Of a DNA stretch of 52,441 nt, positions 23,786 through 32,300 are shown in pieces. The translations under genes and the position numbers were made by a program. Below the pieces are notes generated by a model. The model was not told the DNA's origin and did not search any database. It saw only the letters and a list, made by a program, of their open reading frames with translations. This DNA is from Chloroflexota bacterium (lineage in GTDB: Bacteria > Chloroflexota > Anaerolineae > Anaerolineales > UBA11858): NCBI GenBank assembly GCA_016865865.1, contig VGOC01000013.1, positions 1 to 52,441 on the forward strand, read 5' to 3'. Numbering within the stretch: position 1 is the first letter of the stretch; each line of letters begins with the position of its first letter.

Positions 23786-25636
23786 TTACTCGACCGGGAT
23801 CTCCTGGTAGACCTTATCAACATCAATGCCCTGCTTGCGGCGATAGGCGCTGAAGCCATAGTAGATCGCTGCGGCAAGCGCATACATGATGATCATGAAG
23901 AGCATCGAGGTGCTGTTCTGCCAGCCGATGCCGTAGAGATAGCCCGGATCCCAGAACCAGGCCACCAACAGCCAATCCAGGAAGGCAAAGAAGATCAACC
24001 CTGCCGCGGCAATCAACGGGACGCGCTCGCCAGCGAGCATCTTGCGGCCAACGAAGACCACCAGATAAACCAGCAAGGCGATGTTGACCAGGCTCAACAG
24101 GGTAATCAGCGCGATCATGGCCTGGGTCAATCCAGTCTGATCGCCCCATTGGGCAAAGACAGCCTGAGCGTAGCCGAAGGTCAAGTAAACAAGATAACCC
24201 GCGCCGACGACGAAGAGCAGCATCACGATCCAGTTCAGCCAGGTGGGAAAGGCATACTTGGCAATCGGCGACCCTTCGAAAACACTCTTCTGACGCCATG
24301 GGAACAGAATGGCAGCCAGTGTCGTGCCAAAGAAAGTGACCGCGATGACAAGCGTGGCGTCGAGCACGATGGATCGGAAGCTGACAACGTTATAGGCATA
24401 TAGGGCCGAAACAATCACCGACGGGATGACCATCAACAGCAGTGCGTTGATCGGGGTGCGGGAGCGCGGTTCCACGTTGGAGACCCACTCAGGCAGCATG
24501 CGATCGAAAGCGGCGGCGAAGATCACCCGCGTCGAGGAGAGAAATACCGTCCCCGACCATCCGAACCACCACATCCCGACCAGGAAAACAACCAGAAGTT
24601 GCACAGCGCGGCTCGAGGTCAGGAATGTGGCGAACTGTACTGGATACGGCCAGATGGGGATTGCTACATCGGTGCCATAGAAGACATTGCTCCAGAAGGC
24701 GCCATTGGCATAGTGGTAAAAATCCCAGCCGATCGTCTTGCTGATCAGGCCGAAGAAAATGAGCGCCAAAGCAGCAGTGACGATGATAGCCAAAGCCATG
24801 CCCCAGAAGTTGCGCTTGTAATCCGATGCGCCGCGCACTTCGCCGTACAGCGTGGAACCCCAGTTAGGCCACAGGTTGAAGAAGACGATCATGGGGATCA
24901 AAGCCATGCTGGCGCCTAGAGCGACCGTCCCCAGCGGCCCAAAAGTTGTCCCGGCTGCTTCTCCAGCCGCGATCGTGGCAGCGTAGTAATCAGCTTGTGG
25001 CAAGCCATACAGGGCGGGTAGCTGGGCGTTCAATCCGGCGATGAAGGCTGCCTTATCGCCGAACAAGAGCAAGCCGAAGACCAACGCCAGGCCGACCATA
25101 CCCATATAGAAGCACACCTTCTGTACGCGCGCATACCACTTCATACCAACCGCGATGTAGACGAAAACGACGGCGCACACAAGCAACATGCCAACCAGCA
25201 ACCCCTCGCTCGTACCGGTAAACCACAGGGCTGTCTCCGGAGATCCAAGCAGGGCGGCCATCGGGGTGAGGAATTCATAGGCCAACATCTGACCATAGAG
25301 CGGAACCCACAGCCAGAGGATGAACCACCAACCGGTGACGGCCAGGATGAAGCCAGTGGCGCGACCTAGAATGCGGCTCTGCCAGACATAGTCGCCGCCA
25401 GCGCGCGGCATCGCTGAGATCAAACTGGCATAGACGACCACTTCGAAGATCGTGAACGCCCCGCCAACAACGACCGCTGTTCCCAGACTGCCCCCGAAAT
25501 ACCAACAGTACGAGAAGATGAATAAGCCTAGAGTGATCAGGTTAATAGAAAACGTAGCGTAGATGAAGGCATCGAACACCGACCAGGATCGAACCAGGCC
25601 GCTTGCCTTACGGACAAAGAGGGTTACCTCACTCAT
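23786..25636 (-). CDS. APC-superfamily amino acid/amine permease (first)
   Basis: This 616-residue membrane protein has about 12-14 hydrophobic helices and is longer than the usual 450-550 residues. The N-terminal GGDYVWQSRILGRATGFI segment is typical of APC permeases. The C-terminal part ends in two further helices and a short charged tail (RKQGIDVDKVYQEIPVE), almost the same as the tail of the second APC permease (GIDVDFAFKEIPPE), so the two are paralogues. It is the last gene of a minus-strand unit with a metallophosphoesterase, an MttB homologue and a DeoR regulator. Substrate is probably an amine or amino acid. Confidence 0.9.
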   Translation of the reverse strand: MSEVTLFVRKASGLVRSWSVFDAFIYATFSINLITLGLFIFSYCWYFGGSLGTAVVVGGAFTIFEVVVYASLISAMPRAGGDYVWQSRILGRATGFILAVTGWWFILWLWVPLYGQMLAYEFLTPMAALLGSPETALWFTGTSEGLLVGMLLVCAVVFVYIAVGMKWYARVQKVCFYMGMVGLALVFGLLLFGDKAAFIAGLNAQLPALYGLPQADYYAATIAAGEAAGTTFGPLGTVALGASMALIPMIVFFNLWPNWGSTLYGEVRGASDYKRNFWGMALAIIVTAALALIFFGLISKTIGWDFYHYANGAFWSNVFYGTDVAIPIWPYPVQFATFLTSSRAVQLLVVFLVGMWWFGWSGTVFLSSTRVIFAAAFDRMLPEWVSNVEPRSRTPINALLLMVIPSVIVSALYAYNVVSFRSIVLDATLVIAVTFFGTTLAAILFPWRQKSVFEGSPIAKYAFPTWLNWIVMLLFVVGAGYLVYLTFGYAQAVFAQWGDQTGLTQAMIALITLLSLVNIALLVYLVVFVGRKMLAGERVPLIAAAGLIFFAFLDWLLVAWFWDPGYLYGIGWQNSTSMLFMIIMYALAAAIYYGFSAYRRKQGIDVDKVYQEIPVE

Positions 25637-25655
25637 CGAACACTCCTTCTACAAT

Positions 25656-25735
25656 AGTAGCTCACGAAACGGATCCAACGCCCGTCCTCGGGCGACCCGG
25701 TGACGGGTCTTGGATCATGATTACGTGAAGCATTG
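25656..25735 (-). repeat. GC-rich palindromic element R4
   Basis: It has ends AGTAGCTCACGAAAC and TTACGTGAAGCATTGA and the core GGATCCAACGCCCGTCC-TCGGGCGACCCG-GTGACGGGTCTTGGATCA. It is about 80 bp and in the same orientation as R2. It lies between the APC permease and the metallophosphoesterase genes of one minus-strand unit. Confidence 0.78.
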
Positions 25736-25846
25736 ATGATGACTTGGTCTACTGATTCCTGTTGCAGACCATGCCTCTCCGATTATCGTGTGTATCTTTT
25801 CCAGCGCCTCCTTTCCTGCAGGTTTCGTCTTCTGCCTGCAATTCTC

Positions 25847-26785
25847 TCAACCAGTCGTCAAGATGTAATTTCCCACTTTATTGGGCTTCAAATCAATCAA
25901 GGCGCCCTGCAGGATGCCCTGTTCGTACATGGAGCCAGGATTGATGCAGAGCGTCTTGCGATATTTACGTGTGCCCTTCCCCTCGTGGATGTGGCCAAAC
26001 AAACCCAGCATGGGTTGGTACTTTTCGACGACTTCGAGCACCGCTTTGCTGCCGACCGAAATCAACGATTGGCCCGCATAGGCCAGGCGCAAATCCTTGG
26101 TCAGTTCCGGCGCTTCATCCAGGCCGCTGCCGTAGGGCGGGGCATGAAGATTGAACACCGCGCTCCGCGGATTTTGCAACTGGCTGGCAATCGCTTCGAT
26201 CCGCGCCAACAAAGCCTGATCGTCCTCTTCCCTATGGGTATCCCAGGGAGTGGGGTTGGTCCAGCCAGTGTTGATCATCTCGTGATGATCATCGAGTTGG
26301 ATCAACCGTCCCTCGACATTTTCTACGCTTTTGGATGTAGCGATGACATCGTCAATTGCGAACATATCATCGTTCCCCGGACAGACGAAACAACGTATTC
26401 CAGTCCCGTTCAGCTTTTCATCGGCGTATTCCAACCAGCGTCGGATAGTCTTCAAGACCTCATCGAGGAAGATATCATCGGAGCGCCCCGGGGTCGAGGA
26501 TATTTCCGCTACTTCATCAGGATCAGTCACATAAGGGTAGTAACCCCGGTTTTGGATGGTCTTGACCATTTCAGCGACTTTTTCTCCCCCCTCCAGAATG
26601 GATTCCTGATCCAGGAGGGTGACTTTATACCTCTCCCCCCCTTGTGCAATGATGGGAACAACCGCCTTGCCGGTCATGTCCCCACCGAGGATGAGCGTAT
26701 CCGCCTCATAGAACTTCCCGGCGTTGATGAATTTCTTCCAGCAGATTTCCGACCCATGCACATCGGAGGCAAAAAAAATTTGCAT
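25847..26785 (-). CDS. Metallophosphoesterase (first paralogue)
   Basis: This 312-residue calcineurin-like phosphoesterase shows metal-site motifs FFASDVHGSE, LILGGDMTGK, CFVCPGNDD, FNLHAPPYG and GLFGHIHEGKG in the expected order. The start at 26785 places the first beta strand at the N terminus. It is paralogous to the protein at 30968-31963, sharing for instance the KFINAGKFY and QPMLGL segments. It lies between the MttB homologue and an APC permease on the same strand. The natural phosphoester is unknown. Confidence 0.88.
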   Translation of the reverse strand: MQIFFASDVHGSEICWKKFINAGKFYEADTLILGGDMTGKAVVPIIAQGGERYKVTLLDQESILEGGEKVAEMVKTIQNRGYYPYVTDPDEVAEISSTPGRSDDIFLDEVLKTIRRWLEYADEKLNGTGIRCFVCPGNDDMFAIDDVIATSKSVENVEGRLIQLDDHHEMINTGWTNPTPWDTHREEDDQALLARIEAIASQLQNPRSAVFNLHAPPYGSGLDEAPELTKDLRLAYAGQSLISVGSKAVLEVVEKYQPMLGLFGHIHEGKGTRKYRKTLCINPGSMYEQGILQGALIDLKPNKVGNYILTTG

Positions 26786-26858
26786 GATTTGTCCTTTCTG
26801 GATCATCCAGAACCTATCGAATCCAACACTGCTGATAGGATAGAGATGCGTTAATGGC

Positions 26859-28310
26859 CTACCAACCTTCTGGCAACTTTGAGTCTCCGGGGACCATCGC
26901 AGGGAATTCGTCTCTGATCCTCGATTCTACCTCAGGAGAGAAGATTGCCTGATTATGCCGGCTCAAGATATTTCGCAGCACATCCATGGCGCGGGCCTGG
27001 GCGTCGAGCGAACCGGCCTGTTCCCACAGGGCGCGCGTATCACGTTCCGCGACCTTCGGAATCAGAGCCGCCCTTCGCATCCATTCCACGGTGTGATCGT
27101 GCATCATAAAGGTGCCGCCTGGGCCGATCTCCCCGATGACATCGAGCGCCAGGTTTTCTTCGCTGAATTCGAGGCCGCGTTGGATGCGTTTCAACATCTG
27201 GGCGATTTCATCGTCAATGACCAGCTTGGCGTAATCGAAGGCTTTCAAGGCGTCGAGCAGTCCGCCCATATTGAGCATATCCGCCCCGGCCAGCAGGCCG
27301 GCCACCGTGGACATTCCCGTCTCGAAGCCGGACTGAGCATCGTTGATCTTGGCGTTGGTCAAACCGATGTAGCCGCCGCAAGGCACATCGTAGAAATGGG
27401 CCATCTGGGCGAAGGCCATGTGCAACATGCCGCACTCGATTCCGCCGGAGACGTACGCGCCGGTGCGCATATCGGCCACGGTGGGCAATGTGCTATAGAT
27501 CAAGGGCGTCTCTGGCCTGACCATTTGCATCAGCGCAGCCGCGGCCAGGAATTCAGCGTTGCCCTGGGCGAGCGTTCCAGCCAGGGTCATGGGCGAAGTC
27601 AACCCGGCGTTTGGCACGATGCTGGGGTACACCGGCAAGCCCTGCTCGACGAAGAAGATCAACATCTCGGTCGAGTCATAATCCATGGTCAGCGGGGAGA
27701 CCACCGGGCAGAAGTGATGCGTTATGAAAGGTCGCTCACGGTAGGCCGCCTCACTACCTGCAATCAGATAGCCCAGGCGGAGGACTCGTTCGGCATCCCC
27801 GGTATCCTTCGCCGTACTTCGCACCGGTTTGAGACAGTTCTTCAAAGCCGGGTAGAGGCGCGCCAGGGTGAAGTACGCTTCTGGGGCATCCTCGGCCAGG
27901 GTGGAGATCGAGAAGACATCGTATCCCGGCAGTTCGTTGATCAGATGCGCAATGCGGGCGATGTCATCAGAAGTCGAGCGCCGTTCCTTTCCAGTGATTG
28001 GATCGATGAGATCAGGCGCAGAACTGCCGGTGACGATCACGGGAGACTGCTCGGGAATAGTACGATCATATTTCGGGTCGCGCCCGCGAAACGTAAAAGA
28101 GGGAGGAAACGCCTCCCGAAACTCCTCGATCACGGACGGAGGAAACTTGACCAGGGAGGTTTCGCTGTCAACCTGGCAGCCATGCCTGGCAAAGAAATGG
28201 CGCGCCTTCTCGTTACGAACCAGGAAGCCGACATCTTCCAGTATCTCCAGGGATGCCTGATGGACTCGTTCTACATGATCCGATGTGAGCAGGGTTGTAA
28301 AGTTTTTCAT
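26859..28310 (-). CDS. MttB-family methyltransferase (second, non-pyrrolysine)
   Basis: This 483-residue member of the trimethylamine methyltransferase superfamily is clearly related to the one at 20300 but divergent. Segments such as HQASLEILEDVGFLV, NAGLTSPMTLAGTLAQGNAEFLA and LVIDDEIAQMLKRI are typical. It has no internal TAG. The start at 28310 gives the standard N terminus (MKNFTTLLTSDHV) and lies 7 bp after the DeoR stop; longer in-frame starts would overlap the regulator. No second corrinoid protein gene is adjacent, so it may share the one at 21759 or use another elsewhere. Confidence 0.92.
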   Translation of the reverse strand: MKNFTTLLTSDHVERVHQASLEILEDVGFLVRNEKARHFFARHGCQVDSETSLVKFPPSVIEEFREAFPPSFTFRGRDPKYDRTIPEQSPVIVTGSSAPDLIDPITGKERRSTSDDIARIAHLINELPGYDVFSISTLAEDAPEAYFTLARLYPALKNCLKPVRSTAKDTGDAERVLRLGYLIAGSEAAYRERPFITHHFCPVVSPLTMDYDSTEMLIFFVEQGLPVYPSIVPNAGLTSPMTLAGTLAQGNAEFLAAAALMQMVRPETPLIYSTLPTVADMRTGAYVSGGIECGMLHMAFAQMAHFYDVPCGGYIGLTNAKINDAQSGFETGMSTVAGLLAGADMLNMGGLLDALKAFDYAKLVIDDEIAQMLKRIQRGLEFSEENLALDVIGEIGPGGTFMMHDHTVEWMRRAALIPKVAERDTRALWEQAGSLDAQARAMDVLRNILSRHNQAIFSPEVESRIRDEFPAMVPGDSKLPEGW

Positions 28311-28317
28311 TGATAGT

Positions 28318-29106
28318 TTACTCTTGGCCATCGCTGGCGATGAACACATCAACCGAATGATCGTCGAGAGCAGAGCGGGCATCTTCATCCAGGCCGCGAT
28401 CGGTGATCAGGCGGTCTATCTGATCTATGCGAGCGACTTCGAAGTTGGAAACCATCCCCCACTTGGTATGATCTGCCACCACGATGAGCGGGCCGCGCGT
28501 GCGCTCCATCATCCGGTGCACCACTTCGGCTTCGGCGCTTGTGGGAAAAGTGCAGCCATATTTGAGGCTGATGCCATCCACGCCGACGAAAGTTTTGTCG
28601 GCGTAGACATGCCTAAGATTCTCGACGGCGAACCGGCCTGCCACCGAATTGGAGACCGGTTGATATGAGCCGCCAAGCAAGATAAGCTCGAAATCAACCG
28701 CGCCTACTTCTAAAGCGGCGATCAAGTTATTCGTAATGACAGTGATGCTGGCGTTAATCGGGATATGACGGATGACTTCGGTTGTGGTCGTGCCGCTGTT
28801 GATAAAGACGATATCGCCATCCTCGATCATGGAAGCCGCCAGGGCGCCTATCCGACGTTTTTGTTCAGGCGAGCGTTGAGCCCGCTGGGCATAATCCTGT
28901 TCGAGATTGATCCGTTGGCTGAAAATAGCCCCGCCGTGCGTGCGTTCGAGGTATCCCTGCTTTTCGAGGCGCTCGAGGTCGCGCCGAATAGTCGCCTCCG
29001 AGGCCTCCAGGATTTCGCTCAGGTCGGCAATGCGGACGATTTTGTGTATTTCCAGGTATTCCCGGATGCGTTCTCGCCTTTGGGCGGGAATGAGTGATTT
29101 ACTCAT
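28318..29106 (-). CDS. DeoR-family transcriptional regulator
   Basis: This 262-residue regulator has an N-terminal helix-turn-helix (LSEILEASEATIRRDLERLEKQ followed by GYLERTHGGAI). A C-terminal DeoRC sensor domain carries the phosphate-binding INSGTTTTEV loop and ADKTFVGVDGIS. Family members bind phosphorylated sugars or related metabolites. It precedes the second mttB-like gene in the same unit and probably controls it and its neighbours. A sugar-phosphate-type ligand would fit the aldolase, transaldolase and HAD genes on the opposite strand (inference). The start at 29106 is preferred to 29115. Confidence 0.92.
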   Translation of the reverse strand: MSKSLIPAQRRERIREYLEIHKIVRIADLSEILEASEATIRRDLERLEKQGYLERTHGGAIFSQRINLEQDYAQRAQRSPEQKRRIGALAASMIEDGDIVFINSGTTTTEVIRHIPINASITVITNNLIAALEVGAVDFELILLGGSYQPVSNSVAGRFAVENLRHVYADKTFVGVDGISLKYGCTFPTSAEAEVVHRMMERTRGPLIVVADHTKWGMVSNFEVARIDQIDRLITDRGLDEDARSALDDHSVDVFIASDGQE

Positions 29107-29142
29107 TGGGGCCATTCGAAAGAATTATCGCGAAGATTCCAT

Positions 29143-29208
29143 GGACGCTGATCAACGCTGATTTACGCTGATCTTTTATTTGCGTTCATCCGCGTGAATC
29201 AGCGTCCT
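29143..29208. repeat. Heptad direct repeats forming a palindrome
   Basis: Three ACGCTGAT units with spacers (29145-29172) face an inverse copy GTGAATCAGCGTCC (29195-29208). They lie between the second APC permease and the DeoR gene. The build is the same as at 1200 and 44735. Confidence 0.72.
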
Positions 29209-29240
29209 TTTTAGGTTGCGACCAGGAGGTCGCATTACGG

Positions 29241-30863
29241 TTATTCAGGCGGGATTTCCTTGAAGGCGAAATCCACGTCAATACCGCGCGCTTTCTGAGC
29301 GCGTTTTGCCAGGTAGTACCAGAGAGCCGAGATGATGACGATCCCAAATACGACGGTATATGCCAGTCTACTGGTCAAACCCAGCGGAGCGAAGAACATG
29401 AACATCAACACCATGGCGCCGCCCAGGACGAAACCCAGGCCGCCGAGGATCGTGACCCAGGGTATCTTGCCCAGCTTATATTGCGCGCCAGGCGAGGCCT
29501 CATAGATCTCCTTTGCCCGGTATGGTAACAAGGCTGCGGCAAGGCTGGAGAAGACGAAGACATAGCCGCAGGCAAAGGTAACGCCCAGGGTCAGAGCGCC
29601 CCAGGCAGGCCATAAGTTATACACCAGGATCACCGGAATGGCGCCCAGGAAATACGCCCAGTGCGCATTGACAGGCGTATGCCATCTCTCATGGACTTTG
29701 CTAAACCATTCGGGCAGCAGACGATCCAGAGACATAGCCACCATGACGCGAGTCATACCGATCATGCAGTTACAGACGATCTGGAACGAATTCAGGATGT
29801 ATCCGAAGCTGATCAAGATGACGACGATCGGGCTTGCAGCGATAGCGATGGCTATCAGGTTAGGCCACAGGAAAGCGCCAGAAAACGTGGCTTCTGGCAA
29901 ACGCAGCCAATACCCTGCCCCGGCAGTGTACAAGAACTCGGTTCCGATGGCGCGTTCGAAGCCAACGCCCAAGACTGCCAGTAAGATTCCGGTAATGATC
30001 AGGGAGCCAACCAGGACGAAGGTTTGGGCCTTGAAGGAGCGGGCGTTCTTGATCTCACCGTTCTGCTCCACGCTGTAAGTCGCCCACTGGAGGGAAGTCC
30101 AGGCGATCGGAGCAATCAAGAATGTGCTCAACAGACTGAAGGCAGGAGTCAGGTTGACGCCAGCGGCCTTGGTGGCATCTATGGCTGTTTGGTAGAAGCT
30201 GGTGGAGCCAAACGCGGCTTTGGCGAAAGCATCGATTCGAGCTGGAAACTCCGCAGGCGAGGCCACGAAGAATACGATCAGCATCGTCACGAACGAAACC
30301 AGGATGCCATACCACATGATGTACTGGAACTTCACGTAGTTCTTGAAACCGCTGATGAGCAGCCAGAAAGCCAGGGCTGCATTGGCAATGCTGATGATGA
30401 TCACTCCCCACGAGCTGGCGCACCACACACCAATGGCAGACAAAACAGGGGCGTTGAGGGTTGCTCCCAGCCCAATGAATAGAGGTGCCAATCCTACGCA
30501 GGCCATCAACCAACCTGAGAGGGCCTCCCACTGGAGGATCCAGATCACGAAACCGGACATCAGGGAGGTAAAGCCAAACGCCCCGCCGAAGACGCGGCTT
30601 TGGAATACATAGTCGCCGCCCGTTCGGGGCATGGCGGTCGCCAACCAGACATAGGCATAGGCGAGCGGGATCTCCAGCACCATGGCCAATATGATTCCCC
30701 AGAATAGTTTCCCGCCGGGCAGCGCGCCGGGCGCCCACAGGTAGGTCCAGGGGAAGATCAACCCCATGGTGAGGATATTATAGATAAACGCCGAATATGG
30801 CGACATGACTCGTACAAGGCCAGAGGCCTTACGGGTAAAAACTTCAGGTTTTGCTGTAGTCAT
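29241..30863 (-). CDS. APC-superfamily amino acid/amine permease (second)
   Basis: This 540-residue membrane protein has about 12-14 helices with the APC N-terminal pattern PRTGGDYVFQSRVFGGAFGF. It is paralogous to the permease at 23786 and shares its C-terminal GIDVDFAFKEIP-type tail. It lies directly downstream of the second metallophosphoesterase gene, repeating the phosphoesterase-permease order found at 25847/23786. It likely imports an amine, amino acid or betaine; the substrate is unknown. Confidence 0.9.
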   Translation of the reverse strand: MTTAKPEVFTRKASGLVRVMSPYSAFIYNILTMGLIFPWTYLWAPGALPGGKLFWGIILAMVLEIPLAYAYVWLATAMPRTGGDYVFQSRVFGGAFGFTSLMSGFVIWILQWEALSGWLMACVGLAPLFIGLGATLNAPVLSAIGVWCASSWGVIIISIANAALAFWLLISGFKNYVKFQYIMWYGILVSFVTMLIVFFVASPAEFPARIDAFAKAAFGSTSFYQTAIDATKAAGVNLTPAFSLLSTFLIAPIAWTSLQWATYSVEQNGEIKNARSFKAQTFVLVGSLIITGILLAVLGVGFERAIGTEFLYTAGAGYWLRLPEATFSGAFLWPNLIAIAIAASPIVVILISFGYILNSFQIVCNCMIGMTRVMVAMSLDRLLPEWFSKVHERWHTPVNAHWAYFLGAIPVILVYNLWPAWGALTLGVTFACGYVFVFSSLAAALLPYRAKEIYEASPGAQYKLGKIPWVTILGGLGFVLGGAMVLMFMFFAPLGLTSRLAYTVVFGIVIISALWYYLAKRAQKARGIDVDFAFKEIPPE

Positions 30864-30967
30864 CTTCTGTTCCTCTTTTTCATGATATTTTGGCGAAATG
30901 TTCTGGCTTTGATGTTAAATGTTTCCTCTTTCACCTCCTTCCTCTGCCTCATGCAGAAACCTCACCA

Positions 30968-31963
30968 CTATCCACTCGTCATCTGGAAGCCTTCGACCTG
31001 TCCATCTGCAAATGTCACCAGGCATCCTCGTAAGATCCCCTCGCCATACTCACTGCCAGGGTTGATGCACATTGTTCGGCCAAGATTTACCATCCCCTGG
31101 GCTTCGTGGATATGGCCGTGTAACCCCAACATAGGTTGATATTGTTCTATAGCCCAGCGGACAGATTTGCTCCCGGCGCCATGCATCACGATCTGCCCAG
31201 CCTTGACAATCGGCTCTGGGGGGTCCTTGTCCCAATCCAGCATCGGACAGGTATCCAGGGTCGACTCATTTGGGGGATCGTGGAAATTGAAGATGCAACG
31301 ATTCAGGTCAGCGACCTTAGAGATCATATCCTCGATGATCTCGGCGAGCTTCTCGTCGGGGACCTCGCGGGGGGTATTCCAGGGCGTTGGGGTGCTGAAC
31401 CCCACAGAGATCATGGTGTGATGGTCATCCACATTCACCACCTGACCTTCGCACGCGAAGAAAGCCTGGGCGCCTTCTCGCCAGATGGCTTCCAAGACCC
31501 TGGGGTCATCGTCATTGCCGCCGGTGACGAAACAACGGATTCCGGTTCCTCCCAGCCGTTCCTCCGCCAGGTCCACCCACTCCTCGAGCCTCTGGCGGGC
31601 CAGGCGATGAAACAAGGTATTCACGGAAGCGTCGTCCTGAGATAGCGCGAGATACGCTTCCTCGTCCATGATCTGATGGTAAAACCCAAGCGTCCCTAAT
31701 CGTTGGATAAGACCTTCCAGCTCCTGGTTGGTTTCCAGGTGTTCGGTTTTATCCTGTAACGTCGCACGATAGCGTCCGCTTTTTTCTGCGATAATTGGAA
31801 TGAGTAGTTTACCAGTGATATCCCCTCCCATCACCAGGACATCAACGCCATAGAACTTGCCAGCATTGATGAACTTGCGATACGTCCGTTCCGAGCCATG
31901 GATATCGGTGGCGTAGAAGAGACGGGTCAACTTTTGCTTGGCTTTTTTCGAGAAGAACGGCAT
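30968..31963 (-). CDS. Metallophosphoesterase (second paralogue)
   Basis: This 331-residue calcineurin-like phosphoesterase has motifs FYATDIHGSE, LVMGGDITGK, FVTGGNDDD, FNFHDPPNES and GLHGHIHEAQG. The middle is slightly longer than in the paralogue at 25847. The start at 31963 (MPFFSKKAKQK) was chosen over an in-frame start at 31993; neither has a strong ribosome site. It heads the minus-strand series of phosphoesterase, APC permease, DeoR, MttB, phosphoesterase and APC permease. Confidence 0.86.
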   Translation of the reverse strand: MPFFSKKAKQKLTRLFYATDIHGSERTYRKFINAGKFYGVDVLVMGGDITGKLLIPIIAEKSGRYRATLQDKTEHLETNQELEGLIQRLGTLGFYHQIMDEEAYLALSQDDASVNTLFHRLARQRLEEWVDLAEERLGGTGIRCFVTGGNDDDPRVLEAIWREGAQAFFACEGQVVNVDDHHTMISVGFSTPTPWNTPREVPDEKLAEIIEDMISKVADLNRCIFNFHDPPNESTLDTCPMLDWDKDPPEPIVKAGQIVMHGAGSKSVRWAIEQYQPMLGLHGHIHEAQGMVNLGRTMCINPGSEYGEGILRGCLVTFADGQVEGFQMTSG

Positions 31964-32039
31964 ATGAGAACCTCGAGAACCAATATTGCACATGAAGTAA
32001 ACCCCCGCCCAACGATCAACGTGTTCACTGAAAAAGCAC

Positions 32040-32151
32040 GTAACTGCTCAGCCATCGAACGGATTTACCCGAAAAAAGGGTGTGCGCAGGGGGCGTAGCC
32101 CCCTGCGCACACCCTTTTTTCGGGAATTTCTCCGTTTGGCTGAGTAGTTAC
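32040..32151 (+). mobile_element. MITE-like palindromic element, copy c (perfect 8-bp target duplication)
   Basis: This 112-bp element starts GTAACTGCTCAGCCA and ends TGGCTGAGTAGTTAC. It is directly flanked by AAAAGCAC on both sides, a perfect 8-bp target duplication. The inner palindrome differs from the other copies in a few compensating bases (GTGTGCGCAGGGGGC / GCCCCCTGCGCACAC), so the stem is kept. It is in the divergent gap between the second metallophosphoesterase and the nucleotidyltransferase-like gene. Confidence 0.93.
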
Positions 32152-32219
32152 AAAAGCACAAACATTTATGACGGAAAGTGAGTATTTCGCTTGATTATTA
32201 TAGGGGATTTTGAAGAAAT

Positions 32220-32248
32220 TTGCAAGTTTATGGGTTTTCAACTATAAT
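32220..32248 (+). promoter_or_regulatory. Sigma70-type promoter of the plus-strand catabolic cluster
   Basis: TTGCAA (32220-32225) and a perfect TATAAT (32243-32248) are spaced by 17 bp. The start near 32255 is about 45 bases before the nucleotidyltransferase-like gene, which has a GGAG site. It may drive the tightly packed genes up to 37289. Confidence 0.7.
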
Positions 32249-32300
32249 GAGCGCGTTTAAATTATGGTGTTGTATCAAGGTACCCAATCAGGAGTACGAT

